Positions 29,725-38,714 of a stretch of DNA of 64,000 nucleotides are shown here, one piece after another. The notes below the pieces were generated by a model. It was not told the origin of the DNA. It did not search any database and saw only the letters and a program-made list of their open reading frames with translations. Each line of letters starts with the position of its first letter. Position 1 is the first letter of the stretch. Position numbers and translations under genes: made by a program. Source of the DNA: Streptomyces sp. XD-27. Its GTDB lineage: Bacteria; Actinomycetota; Actinomycetes; Streptomycetales; Streptomycetaceae. Where the stretch lies: assembly GCF_030553055.1 (NCBI RefSeq), contig NZ_CP130713.1:1860001-1924000 (forward strand), written 5' to 3'.

Positions 29725-30507
29725 TCACCACTCCAGGGCCCAGGGGGTGCCGGTGGACGCGAAGTGTCCGACATTGACGCACTCGGTGGCGCCGATCCGC
29801 ATCCTGCGGGCGAGCGGCTGGTGGACGTGGCCGAAGAGGTGGTACGCGGGGCGGACGGCGTGGAGGGCGTCGAGGATCGCCGAGCTGCCCCGTTCGAAGC
29901 GCCGGGCGACGGTGTCGTAGCAGAGCTCGGGGACGTCCGGCGGGATGTGGGTGCACAGCACGTCGACGTCGCCGAGGGCGGCGATCTTCGCGGCGTACGT
30001 CTCGTCGTCGATCTCGTAGGGCGTGCGCATGGGGCTGCGCAGTCCGCCGCCGACGAAGCCGAAGACGCGGCCGCCGATCTCGACGCGCTCGCCGTCCAGG
30101 ACGGTGGTGCCGGGGGCGGCGTACTCGGGCCAGAGCCGGGGGATGTCGACGTTGCCGTAGGTGGCGTACGTAGGGGCGGGGAAGGCGGCGAACAGTTCCG
30201 CGTACTGCTTGCGTACGGCGGCCTCGATGGCGGCTTCCTTGCCTTCCGTGAAGCCGCGCGCCTCCAGCCCCGCCCACAGCCGCCCGGCCAGCGCCCGCGC
30301 CTCCTCGAAGCGGCGGGCGGTGCGCAGTTCCACGATGAGGTCGGCGTTCTCCACGCCGAACAGGTCCGGGAAGATGCCGCGCGAGTGGTCCGCGTAGTCG
30401 AGGAAAAGAACGAGGTCACCGAGGCAGATCAACGCGTCGGCGCCGTCGCCCGCGCTGCCGAGAGCCTGGCTGTTGCCGTGTACGTCACTGACCACGTGGA
30501 CTCGCAT
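29725..30507 (-). CDS. Metallophosphoesterase
   Basis: 260 aa from ATG 30507 (MRVHVVSDVHGNSQAL). Calcineurin-like metal-site motifs: D-x-H in SDVHGN, GDLVLF, GNVD as the GNxD/E block, LCTHIPPD with a metal His, and GHVHQPLARR (GHxH). It should be a dinuclear-metal phosphodiesterase or phosphatase of unknown substrate. The open frame continues above the ATG but has no family sequence. It is divergent from the acyl-CoA ligase gene. Confidence 0.92.
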   Translation of the reverse strand: MRVHVVSDVHGNSQALGSAGDGADALICLGDLVLFLDYADHSRGIFPDLFGVENADLIVELRTARRFEEARALAGRLWAGLEARGFTEGKEAAIEAAVRKQYAELFAAFPAPTYATYGNVDIPRLWPEYAAPGTTVLDGERVEIGGRVFGFVGGGLRSPMRTPYEIDDETYAAKIAALGDVDVLCTHIPPDVPELCYDTVARRFERGSSAILDALHAVRPAYHLFGHVHQPLARRMRIGATECVNVGHFASTGTPWALEW

Positions 30508-30776
30508 GCCGATCACCTTACGGCTGCGGCGTAGGCCATCGGAAGGTCGTCTACCTGCGGTTACTTCCGCGTCACCGGGCCCGTCGACTAGTCTGCGCGC
30601 AGCAGTGTCGCGGTGTGTGACGCATAAAACATCTGGGCGGGAACCCCTATCCCGGAAGCCATACCGATGGGTAACGTCCGGGCAGTCCACCACCCCCCTT
30701 TGCCTGATCATGGACCGCAGCCGACGCGAGCAACCACAGTGTCGTGGCGCCGGCGCCCGACAAGGAGCAGCCAGTC

Positions 30777-32573
30777 TTGCGCGAGTTCAGCCTTCCGGCC
30801 CTTTATGAGGTACCGGCCGACGGCAATCTGACGGACCTCATCCGCCGCAACGCCGCCCAGCATCCTGATGTCGCCGTCGTCGGCCGCAAGGTCGGGGGCC
30901 AGTGGCAGGACGTCACCGCGACGCAGTTCCTGGCCGAGGTGCGGGCCGCGGCCAAGGGGCTGATCGCCTCCGGTGTGCAGCCGGGCGACCGGGTCGGCCT
31001 GATGTCCCGTACCAGCTACGAGTGGACGCTGCTGGACTTCGCGATCTGGAGCGCGGGCGCGGTCACCGTGCCGGTCTACGAGACGAGTTCGCCCGAGCAG
31101 ATCCAGTGGATCCTCAGCGACTCCGGGGCGGTCGCCTGTGTCGTGGAGAGCGCCGCGCACGAGAAGGCGGTGGAGTCCGTACGGGACGCCCTGCCCGGCC
31201 TCAAGCACGTGTGGCGGATCGAGACCGACGCGGTCGGGCAGCTCGCCGCCGCGGGCAGCGGGGTCTCCGAGGAACTGGTGGACGAGCGCAGCGCCGCGGC
31301 GAACGCCGACTCGCCGGCCACCATCGTCTACACCTCGGGCACCACCGGCCGCCCCAAGGGCTGTGTGCTCTCCCACCGCAGCTTCTTCGCCGTGTGCGGC
31401 AACGCGGTCGCCCGGCTCAAGCCGATCTTCGTCACCGGCGAGTCGTCGATCCTGCTGTTCCTGCCGGAGGCGCACGTCTTCGGCAGGCTGGTGGAGATCT
31501 GCGCGGTGCTGGCGCCGATCAAGCTGGGGCACGTCGGGGACATCAAGACCCTCACCGACGAGCTCGCCTCCTTCCGGCCGACGCTGATCCTCGGCGTGCC
31601 GCGGGTCTTCGAGAAGGTCTACAACGCGGCTCGGGCGAAGGCCCAGGCCGACGGCAAGGGCAAGATCTTCGACAAGGCCGCCGACGTGGCCATCGCCTAC
31701 AGCGAGGCCCTCGACAGCCCGTCCGGCCCGTCGCTCGGGCTCCGGATCAAGCACAAGGTCTTCGACAAGCTGGTCTACAGCAAGCTGCGGGCGGTGCTGG
31801 GCGGCCGGGCCACCCACGCCATCTCCGGCGGCGGGCCGCTGGGCGCCCGGCTGGGCCACTTCTACCGGGGCATCGGCTTCACGGTGCTGGAGGGCTACGG
31901 CCTGACGGAGTCGTGCGCGCCGACCACCTTCAACGCGCTGGACCGGCAGAAGATCGGCACGGTCGGGCAGCCGATGCCGGGCACGGTGGTGCGGATCGCC
32001 GACGACGGCGAGGTGCTGCTGCACGGCGACCACCTGTTCACCGAGTACTGGAACAACCCGCAGGCGACGGCGGAGGCGATGTCCGACGGCTGGTTCCACA
32101 CCGGCGACGTCGGCACGCTGGACGAGGACGGCTTCCTGACCATCACCGGCCGCAAGAAGGAAATCATCATCACCTCGGGCGGCAAGAACGTCGCCCCGGC
32201 GGTGATCGAGGACCGGATCCGGGCGCACGCGCTGGTGGCGGAGTGCATGGTGGTCGGCGACGGCCGCCCGTTCGTCGGCGCGCTGATCACCATCGACGAG
32301 GAGTTCCTGCCCCGCTGGCTGGCCGAGCACGGCAAGCCGGCCGGGACCACGGCCGCGGAGCTGCGGGAGGACCCGGAGCTGCTGGCGGCGATCCAGGAGG
32401 CGGTGGACGACGGCAACGCGGCGGTGTCGCGGGCCGAGTCGGTGCGCAAGTTCCGGATCCTGCCGATGCAGTTCACGGAGGACTCCGGGCATGTGACGCC
32501 GTCGCTGAAGCTCAAGCGGAACGTGGTGGCGAAGGACTTCGCGAGCGAGATCGAGGCCATCTACCAGGCCTGA
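30777..32573 (+). CDS. AMP-dependent synthetase, long-chain fatty acid-CoA ligase (FadD15-like)
   Basis: 598 aa from TTG 30777 (LREFSLPALYEVPADGNLTD), chosen because AAGGAG lies about 9 bp upstream; a GTG at 30744 lacks one. ANL-superfamily motifs: the P-loop IVYTSGTTGRPKGCVLSHRS, FLPEAHVFGRLVE, the A5-type GYGLTESCAPTTFN, the Asp of GWFHTGDVG, and GRKKEIIITSGGKNVAP. It activates fatty acids to acyl-CoA via acyl-AMP in the cytoplasm. The gene is isolated and ends in a long palindromic terminator. Confidence 0.93.
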   Translation: MREFSLPALYEVPADGNLTDLIRRNAAQHPDVAVVGRKVGGQWQDVTATQFLAEVRAAAKGLIASGVQPGDRVGLMSRTSYEWTLLDFAIWSAGAVTVPVYETSSPEQIQWILSDSGAVACVVESAAHEKAVESVRDALPGLKHVWRIETDAVGQLAAAGSGVSEELVDERSAAANADSPATIVYTSGTTGRPKGCVLSHRSFFAVCGNAVARLKPIFVTGESSILLFLPEAHVFGRLVEICAVLAPIKLGHVGDIKTLTDELASFRPTLILGVPRVFEKVYNAARAKAQADGKGKIFDKAADVAIAYSEALDSPSGPSLGLRIKHKVFDKLVYSKLRAVLGGRATHAISGGGPLGARLGHFYRGIGFTVLEGYGLTESCAPTTFNALDRQKIGTVGQPMPGTVVRIADDGEVLLHGDHLFTEYWNNPQATAEAMSDGWFHTGDVGTLDEDGFLTITGRKKEIIITSGGKNVAPAVIEDRIRAHALVAECMVVGDGRPFVGALITIDEEFLPRWLAEHGKPAGTTAAELREDPELLAAIQEAVDDGNAAVSRAESVRKFRILPMQFTEDSGHVTPSLKLKRNVVAKDFASEIEAIYQA

Positions 32574-32583
32574 GGCTCTGCCT

Positions 32584-32625
32584 ATGGGTAAGGGGTGTGC
32601 ACCATGGTGCACACCCCTTACCCAT
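32584..32625. terminator. 42-bp perfect palindrome between convergent genes
   Basis: The left arm ATGGGTAAGGGGTGTGCACC is followed by the central AT and its exact complement, centred between 32604 and 32605. It begins 10 bp after the ligase stop and ends 3 bp before the end of the glycosyltransferase gene, so it can terminate both strands. Confidence 0.85.
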
Positions 32626-32628
32626 GCG

Positions 32629-33774
32629 CTACTTGAGCATGTGCTCCAGACGCTCCGCCAGGTGGTCCCAGCGCCAGCGCTCCTCGACCCAGGCCCGGCC
32701 TCGCAGGCCCATGGTGCGCCGTAGTTCGGGGTCCCGGAGCAGCTCGACGATCCGGTCGGCGCAGTCCCTGGGCGAGGCGCCGCGCACCACCCAGCCGGTC
32801 TCCCCGTCGAGTACCGCGTCCGGTGCGCCGCCGGAGTCCCCGGCGACCACCGGCAGCCCGGTGGCCGACGCCTCCAGATAGACGATGCCCAGGCCCTCGA
32901 CGTCCAGCCCGCGGCGGCGGGTCCGGCACGGCATGGCGAAGACGTCGCCCGCGCCGTAGTGGGCGGGCAGTTCCTCCCAGGGGACCGCACCGGTGAAGTA
33001 CACCGAGTCCGCGACGCCCGTGGTCTCCGCGAGCCGCTTGAGGTCCCTGGCGTACGGCCCGTCGCCGACGATGAGCAGCGCCGTGTCCGGAATCCGCTCC
33101 AGGATGCGCGGCATGGCGTGGATCAGGGTGTCCTGTCCCTTGCGCGGGACGAGCCGGGAGACGCACACCACGACGGGGCGGTCGGCGAGCCCCAGCCGGG
33201 CCCGCACCTCCTGACCGCCCGAGTCGGGGTGGAAGACCTCCTCGTCCACCCCGGGGGTGAGCTGGACCATCCGGGCGGCGGCGTGCTCGGTGAGCGCGTC
33301 CGCGATCCGGGAGCGGGTGTACTCCCCCAGATAGGTGAGGGCGTCGGTGCCCTCGCCGATCCTGCGCAGCAAGTGCCGGGAGGCGGGCAACTGGGCCCAG
33401 CCCGCCTCGTGCCCGTGGGTGGTGGCCACCAGCCGGGTGGCGCCCGCCTTCCGCAGCGCGGGGGCCATCAGGCCGAGCGGGGCCGCGGCGCCGAACCACA
33501 CCGAGGTGCAGCCGTGTTCGCGCAGCAGCGCGGTGGCGCGCCGGGTGACGCGCGGGGTCGGCAGCAGCATCGTGGTGTGGTCCCGTACCACCTGATACGG
33601 CTGTTCGGCGTCGAAGCGCGCGGTGGCCTCGGCGCCCTCCTGTCCCCGCTTCCAGGTGGAGGCGTAGACGACGATCCGTTCCGGGTCCAGCCGCAGCGCG
33701 ATGTTGTGCAGGAAGGACTGGATGCCGCCGGGGCGGGGCGGGAAGTCGTTGGTGACGATGAGGGTCTTGTGCAT
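32629..33774 (-). CDS. GT4-family glycosyltransferase, PimB'-like
   Basis: 381 aa from ATG 33774 (MHKTLIVTNDFPPRPGGIQSFLHNIA, the GT-B donor/acceptor glycine motif PPRPGGIQ). Also seen: TTHGHEAGWAQLP, YLGEYTRSRI, LTPGVDEEVFHP, the start of the sugar-nucleotide domain VVCVSRLVPRKGQDTLI, and the EX7E-type GLDVEGLGIVYLEASATGLPVV. The sequence is close in style to mycobacterial PimB', which adds a mannose to phosphatidylinositol mannoside from GDP-mannose at the inner membrane face. Specificity is inferred. Confidence 0.88.
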   Translation of the reverse strand: MHKTLIVTNDFPPRPGGIQSFLHNIALRLDPERIVVYASTWKRGQEGAEATARFDAEQPYQVVRDHTTMLLPTPRVTRRATALLREHGCTSVWFGAAAPLGLMAPALRKAGATRLVATTHGHEAGWAQLPASRHLLRRIGEGTDALTYLGEYTRSRIADALTEHAAARMVQLTPGVDEEVFHPDSGGQEVRARLGLADRPVVVCVSRLVPRKGQDTLIHAMPRILERIPDTALLIVGDGPYARDLKRLAETTGVADSVYFTGAVPWEELPAHYGAGDVFAMPCRTRRRGLDVEGLGIVYLEASATGLPVVAGDSGGAPDAVLDGETGWVVRGASPRDCADRIVELLRDPELRRTMGLRGRAWVEERWRWDHLAERLEHMLK

Positions 33775-33952
33775 CGCGGCCGACAGTACCGGGTACGGGC
33801 GGCCGCGGGCGGCCGGGCTGTGGGCCGGGTCACCCGCGTCGCCGACCGGACCGCCTGCCTCGCCGCCGGGGCCGCCGGCGCCGGTAGCGGGGCCCCCTCG
33901 TCGGTGCCGAGGGTCGCCCGTGCCGGTACCCGGAACCGCGCGCCGGGCGCGG

Positions 33953-35311
33953 TCACGACAGGCGGGCTGCCGGCGCCGGGGCCTCGGCGTGCGGCCGCGG
34001 GCGGCGGTCCAGCCGCCGGTGCAGCGCCACGACGGCGAGGCACTGCACGGCGGCGCCGAGCCCCATCGCCAGGCACACCCCGGGCAGCCCGAGCCCCGAC
34101 AGGCCATGGGCGAGCGGCAGTTGGACGGCGGTCCCGACGGCGGTGACCCGCAGCATCAGCGGGCTGCCGCCCCCGCCCTCGAAGACGCCGCCCAGGGCGA
34201 TGAAGCAGGCCAGCAGCGTCAGGTACGGGCCGATGCCGCGCAGGAACAGCGCCCCGGCGGCGGCCACGTCCGGCTCCGCGCCGAACCCCCGCATCACCCA
34301 CGGAGCCACGACCAGCAGCGCCACCGCCGCCACCGCCCCGAACGCGGCCCCGAGCAGCAGCGCCTGACGGCCGATCGCGCGCCGCTGGTCCCGTCCGGCG
34401 CCCAGGGTGTGGGCGGTGTGGATCGCGGCAGCCTGGCGTACCGCGTAGAACGCCATCGTCGCCACGTACATGGCCTTCGTCGCGATGCCGTACGCGGCGA
34501 CCGAGGTGACCCCGAGCCGCGCCACGATCGCCACCAGCGCCAGGGAGCCGGCCATCCGTATAAGGAAGTCGCCGGACATCGGCAGCCCGGTGGCGGCGGT
34601 GGCACGGAGCGCGGCGGCGGTCCGCGCGGCGGGCGGCACCGCGCGCGCCTGGCGCAGCAACCGGTTGCGGCGCAGCGCCGCGCATCCGGCGGCGAACGCG
34701 GCCGTCCGGCCGGCGACGGTGGCCACGGCGGCGCCTTGGACGCCGAGTTCCGGCAGTCCGAGCAGGCCGAGGATGAGCAGCGGGTCGAGGACGAGGATCA
34801 GCGCGTTGGCCAGGAAGGCGAGCCGCATCGGGGTGCGGGTGTCGCCCGCGCCCTTGAGGGCGCCGTCGAGCAGGTTCTGCGCGAAGAACACGGCGACGCC
34901 GGGCAGCGAGACGGCGAAGTAGCCGACGGTCAGGTCGTGTACGGGCCCGTCCGCGCCGCCGAGCACCAGCCGGGCGAGCGGTTCGCGCAGGAACCAGCCG
35001 CCGATCGCCACGGGCGGGATGAGCAGCGCGCACAGCGCCCAGCCGCCCCGGACGGCCGAGCGCACGGCTGCCAGGTCGCGGGCTCCGGCGGCGCGGGCGA
35101 CCAGGACGGTGGTGCCGGAGCCCGCCATGAGGATCACGCCCAGGAGCACGTTCTCGACGTTCGTGGCCACGGCGACCGCGGCGACGGCGTCACCGCCGAG
35201 CCGCGCCACCCAGACCATGTTGACGATCCCGGCCAGCACCCCGGCGAGCAGCTCGAAGTAGACCGGCCCGGCCAGCGTGAGGAGTCTCCTGCGGTGGGTG
35301 CGGGGTTCCAC
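33953..35311 (-). CDS. MATE-family efflux transporter
   Basis: 452 aa from GTG 35311 with a GGGAGGGAG site upstream. About 12 transmembrane helices are visible; the N-half begins LAGPVYFELLAGVLAGIVNMVWVARLG and the C-half repeats the MATE pattern (GLPMSGDFLIRMAGSLALVAIVARLG). GAGDTRTPM is a typical MATE loop. It exports cationic compounds by H+ or Na+ antiport. It is divergent from a PadR regulator with a palindromic site between them, implying PadR-controlled, inducible efflux. Confidence 0.92.
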   Translation of the reverse strand: MEPRTHRRRLLTLAGPVYFELLAGVLAGIVNMVWVARLGGDAVAAVAVATNVENVLLGVILMAGSGTTVLVARAAGARDLAAVRSAVRGGWALCALLIPPVAIGGWFLREPLARLVLGGADGPVHDLTVGYFAVSLPGVAVFFAQNLLDGALKGAGDTRTPMRLAFLANALILVLDPLLILGLLGLPELGVQGAAVATVAGRTAAFAAGCAALRRNRLLRQARAVPPAARTAAALRATAATGLPMSGDFLIRMAGSLALVAIVARLGVTSVAAYGIATKAMYVATMAFYAVRQAAAIHTAHTLGAGRDQRRAIGRQALLLGAAFGAVAAVALLVVAPWVMRGFGAEPDVAAAGALFLRGIGPYLTLLACFIALGGVFEGGGGSPLMLRVTAVGTAVQLPLAHGLSGLGLPGVCLAMGLGAAVQCLAVVALHRRLDRRPRPHAEAPAPAARLS

Positions 35312-35333
35312 GGTGGTCTTCTCCCTCCCTCAT

Positions 35334-35350
35334 TACATCGAATCGATGTA
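35334..35350. promoter_or_regulatory. Probable PadR operator between MATE and PadR genes
   Basis: TACATCGA-A-TCGATGTA is a perfect 17-bp palindrome with the ACAT/ATGT ends typical of PadR-family operators. It lies 23 bp above the MATE start and 56 bp above the padR start, close to a TATCAT hexamer at 35374-35379, so one repressor dimer could control both genes. Confidence 0.7.
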
Positions 35351-35405
35351 TAGCGATGAGAGGTATCATGACAGGGCCCGAGAATCCAACCGTCGGAGTG
35401 CGCGC

Positions 35406-35951
35406 GTGCTCGAACTGACCATCCTCGGCTTCCTCCACGACGAGCCGCTGCACGGCTACGAACTCAAGGAGCGCATCAGGGGGCTGAGCGGACACGTCCG
35501 CCCGGTCAGCGACGGGGCCCTGTACCCGGCGATCAGCAGGCTGGCGAAGAACGGGCTGGTGGACCAGCGCACCGAACCGGGCGCCGGCGCCGCGCCCCGC
35601 CGCATCCTGTCCCTGACCGACGCGGGCCGCGCCCGGCTGCTGGCCAGGCTCCGCGACCCCAAGGACGTCGAGATCACCGACGGCCAGCGCTTCTTCACCC
35701 TGCTGGCCTTCCTGCACCACCTCCCGGACCCGGCCGAGCAGGCCGCGGTGCTGCGCCGCAGAAAGGCCTTCCTGGACACTCCGGCCAGCTTCTTCTACCG
35801 CGACGGCGAACCGGTGCGCGCGGAGGAGGCCGGCGACCTCTTCCGCCAGGGCATGCTGCGGATCGCACGGGCCACGGGCCAGGCGGAGAAGGCGTGGCTG
35901 GCGGAGGCACTGGCGGAGTTGGAGCGGGGGCCGGGGCGCAGTCCCGGTTGA
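35406..35951 (+). CDS. PadR-family transcriptional regulator
   Basis: 181 aa from GTG 35406, with CGGAG upstream. The N-terminal winged helix-turn-helix (VLELTILGFLHDEPLHGYEL, DGALYPAISRLAKNGLV, AAPRRILSLTDAGRARL) is the PadR signature, and a Vir-like helical C-terminal domain provides dimerisation. It probably represses the divergent MATE transporter and itself through the palindrome at 35334. The frame is open upstream, but the HTH begins right at this start. Confidence 0.92.
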   Translation: MLELTILGFLHDEPLHGYELKERIRGLSGHVRPVSDGALYPAISRLAKNGLVDQRTEPGAGAAPRRILSLTDAGRARLLARLRDPKDVEITDGQRFFTLLAFLHHLPDPAEQAAVLRRRKAFLDTPASFFYRDGEPVRAEEAGDLFRQGMLRIARATGQAEKAWLAEALAELERGPGRSPG

Positions 35952-36039
35952 CCCAGGGGCCGCCGCACAGTCGACGCCCCCGGCTAGCCCAGGGCCCGCC
36001 GCACGGTCGCGCCCGCTAGTCCAGGGCCCGTCGCGCGGC

Positions 36040-36099
36040 CGGCCCGACGCGCGCCGGCACCACGTGCGTCGGCCCAACGCGCGCTAGCCCAACGTGCGC
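36040..36099. repeat. Four tandem 15-bp repeats over the 3' end of the HExxH lipoprotein gene
   Basis: Units at 36040, 36055, 36070 and 36085, each a variant of CGGCCCAACGCGCGC. The last unit lies in the coding region and the stop codon (36084-36086, minus strand) spans the third and fourth units. A separate imperfect repeat of about 33 bp (CCCAGGGCCCGCCGCACGGT) precedes it at 35952-36035. Confidence 0.75.
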
Positions 36100-37322
36100 G
36101 TCACATACGACCGCCAGCCCGCCATGAACTCCGCCCGCCGTACCCCCAGGACCTTCACCAGCGCCGCGTCCACCGATCTCCGCTCGCCCCCGCCGCCCGC
36201 CCCGACCTCCCGGTAGAACTCCGCGAGCTTCCGCTCGCCCCACCGTTCGGCGATCATGCGGCAGGCCAGCCAGCCCTCCTCATAGGCGCGGGCCAGCGCG
36301 GGGCCGTCGGTGCCGAAGCGGAACGCGTCGGTGTCCGGCAGGTCGCGCGGCGGGCGGCCCTGCCGGACCGCGACGGTCAGTTCGGGCGCCAGCGCCTGCG
36401 GTGGGCGGTCCGCGCCGCGGTAGCCCACCCAGTCCGCGAACCCCTCCGACAGCCACAGCGGGGTGGCCCGTGTGGTGGACGCGCGGGTCGCGACGTGGGC
36501 CGTCTCGTGCGTCATGACGGCCTGGCGGCCGAACGCGCCGAGCACGGCGTACGCGTCCGGGTTCACGATGACGCGGTCGGCGGGCGCGGAGCCGTCCCGG
36601 ACGAGCTCGGCGGTGGTGACCGCCGCGATGCCCCGGTAGGCGTTGGCGGAGGTGCCCAGCAGACCGGCCAGCCGCTCCACCGAGGCGGGCACCTGGACCA
36701 CCACGCGGTGCGCCCACTTCTCCCGCCACACGCCGCCCACCGCGGGCACCGCGCGGTCGGCGGTGGCCGCGATCTCGCGCAGCCGGGCGCGGTCCTGGCC
36801 GACCCCGAGGACCAGGCTGTGCCTGCCGCGTACGACCTCGACGCCGCCCTGGTCCCACAGTTGCTGGGGGGCGCGCTTGCCGCGTTCGGCCGCGACGTAC
36901 CACCGCCCCTCGCGGCGTACGAGGGTCAGGAACTGCTCGCTGGTGACCGGCGCGCTGTCGTATCCGGCGAGGCGGTACCGGAGTTCGACGCGGGCGGCGA
37001 TCCGGCGGCCCGTACCGGCGGCCGGGGTGAAGCCGCCGGTGCCCGCGAGCCGGTACGTCCACGAACTCAGCGGCACGTCCGCGAGGTTCTCGAAGACCCG
37101 CCGCTGACCGGAGCGGTAGCGGACCGCGCCCCGGTCGACGGTGGCCAGGAACGCGCTTGCGTCCCGCTCCCGTACCGCCGCGGCGCGCCGGTCCAGCATT
37201 CGCTGGATGTCCGCGCGATCCTCGTCCGCGGGGGCCCGGCCGCACGCGGAGAGCGCCGTGGCGCCCAACGCGCCGACCACGGCCATCCGGAGGACCGCCC
37301 GCCGTCGCTGCTGACCTGCCAC
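36084..37322 (-). CDS. Lipoprotein with HExxH zinc-peptidase motif
   Basis: 412 aa from GTG 37322. The signal peptide ([23 protein letters not shown]) ends in a lipobox LSAC, so the mature protein should be membrane-anchored outside the cell. The core has [13 protein letters not shown], a HETAH zinc-binding helix, and 20-odd residues later [16 protein letters not shown] supplies the Glu expected of a gluzincin. The N-terminal half (about 40-150) resembles an NTF2-like domain ([18 protein letters not shown]). It is probably a surface metallopeptidase of unknown target. It sits next to two peptidoglycan hydrolases. Confidence 0.85.
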   Translation of the reverse strand: MAGQQRRRAVLRMAVVGALGATALSACGRAPADEDRADIQRMLDRRAAAVRERDASAFLATVDRGAVRYRSGQRRVFENLADVPLSSWTYRLAGTGGFTPAAGTGRRIAARVELRYRLAGYDSAPVTSEQFLTLVRREGRWYVAAERGKRAPQQLWDQGGVEVVRGRHSLVLGVGQDRARLREIAATADRAVPAVGGVWREKWAHRVVVQVPASVERLAGLLGTSANAYRGIAAVTTAELVRDGSAPADRVIVNPDAYAVLGAFGRQAVMTHETAHVATRASTTRATPLWLSEGFADWVGYRGADRPPQALAPELTVAVRQGRPPRDLPDTDAFRFGTDGPALARAYEEGWLACRMIAERWGERKLAEFYREVGAGGGGERRSVDAALVKVLGVRRAEFMAGWRSYVTRTLG

Positions 37323-37436
37323 GCGCTAGATCGTACGAGTCGCGGCGGCGGGGCGGAGCGTGCGGTTCGGCCAATACGGCGCGGTGGTCGGCCGATGGCG
37401 CGAGGGCGGGACGCGTCGCCCGCCGACCGGCGCCCG

Positions 37437-38486
37437 CTATGGGCGGGTCACGGAGGAGATCGGCATCATGCCCACCGGGTCGTAGCGCACCGCCGCCCCC
37501 GGGTACGGCGCGTGGATCACCTGGCCGTTGCCCGCGTACATCCCGACGTGGCTGGCGTCGGAGCGGTAGACCACCAGGTCGCCGGGCTGGGCCTGGGACA
37601 GTGGCACGGACCGCCCGGCGTACCGCTGCGCCTGCGAGGTGCGCGGAATGGCCACGCCCGCGGCGCCGTACGCCCACTGCGTCAGCCCGGAGCAGTCGAA
37701 CGCGCTCGGCCCAGCCGCTCCCCAGGCGTACGGCAGGCCGACCGCCTGCCGCGCGGCGGCCAGCGCGGCCGCGGCCCGCGGGGAGGCCGCGGCCATGTCC
37801 TCGAACCCCGGCAGGAACCCGCCGTCCGCGCGCCTGCCGTGCCGGGACGCGCGCGCGAACCGCGCCCGCTCCTCGGGAGAGAGCGCGTTGAGCAGCCTGC
37901 GGGCGGTGGCGAGCTTGCGCTGCACGGTCTTCTTGTGATGGGCCACGGCCTTGCGGCTGTCGGAGAGTTCGACGAGCTTGCCCGCCGCCTCGGTGCGCTG
38001 CTGCCGCAGGCTCCGCAGCGCGGTCCGCAGGGAGCGGAGCCGCTCCGCGTGCCGCTGCCCGATGCGCTCCAGGGCCGAGGCCTTGTCGAGATAGCCGTCG
38101 GGGCTCTCGGAGAGGACCAGGGCGATGGCCGGGTCGAGGCCGCCGGAGCGGTACTGCGCCCCGGCGAGTCCGCCGAGCGCGTTCCGTATCGCGTTGACGC
38201 GCTCCTGGCCGCGGGCCGCCCGGTCGCGGAGCAGGTCGACTTCCTCGGTCAGCCGCCGGGAGCGCTCCTCCGCGGCGTTGAACAGTTCGGTGGCGCGCTC
38301 GGCCTGCGCGTAGAGCCGGTCGACCGCGCCGCGGGCCGATACCGCGTCGGAGGGCGGGTCCTCGGGTCGGGCGCCGGCCGGCACGGCCGACAGCGCGGCG
38401 GCCGCGGAAGCCGCGGCCGCGGACAGGACGGTCACCCGTTTCGTCCGGTCAAGACCGGACGACGAGGGACGGCGATGGGACGCCAC
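37437..38486 (-). CDS. NlpC/P60-family peptidoglycan hydrolase
   Basis: 349 aa from GTG 38486 (AAGGGAG upstream). The signal sequence MASHRRPSSSGLDRTKRVTV plus the Ala-rich segment indicates export. A coiled-coil region spans about residues 45-220, then the NlpC/P60 catalytic domain: GLPYAWGAAGPSAFDCSGLTQWAY with the nucleophile Cys, DASHVGMYAGNGQVIHAP with the catalytic His region. It cleaves D-gamma-glutamyl-diaminopimelate bonds in stem peptides. It shares the layout and much sequence with the next gene; the pair is a tandem duplication. Confidence 0.94.
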   Translation of the reverse strand: MASHRRPSSSGLDRTKRVTVLSAAAASAAAALSAVPAGARPEDPPSDAVSARGAVDRLYAQAERATELFNAAEERSRRLTEEVDLLRDRAARGQERVNAIRNALGGLAGAQYRSGGLDPAIALVLSESPDGYLDKASALERIGQRHAERLRSLRTALRSLRQQRTEAAGKLVELSDSRKAVAHHKKTVQRKLATARRLLNALSPEERARFARASRHGRRADGGFLPGFEDMAAASPRAAAALAAARQAVGLPYAWGAAGPSAFDCSGLTQWAYGAAGVAIPRTSQAQRYAGRSVPLSQAQPGDLVVYRSDASHVGMYAGNGQVIHAPYPGAAVRYDPVGMMPISSVTRP

Positions 38487-38714
38487 GGACGCCGCACTCC
38501 CTTCCGCTGGGACGCGGCCCGGATGCCGGGCCGCGAGGAACTGCGCGCAGACAGTAGCCCCACGGACACGCAGCGTACAAAAAGGCCGGGCCGGGCGGAC
38601 AGCGCGACGCCCCACCGGAGACGCAGGTCACCGGCGGGGCGCGGGGTCAGCGGACGGTACCGGGATTCGCCCTAACGGGCGTCTCCCGGCGGGGTTTCGG
38701 TCCCAGTCAAACGC

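Noticed and set aside
30744..30776. GTG 30744 as start of the acyl-CoA ligase
   Set aside because: No ribosome binding site, whereas TTG 30777 has AAGGAG at good spacing and begins the family sequence.
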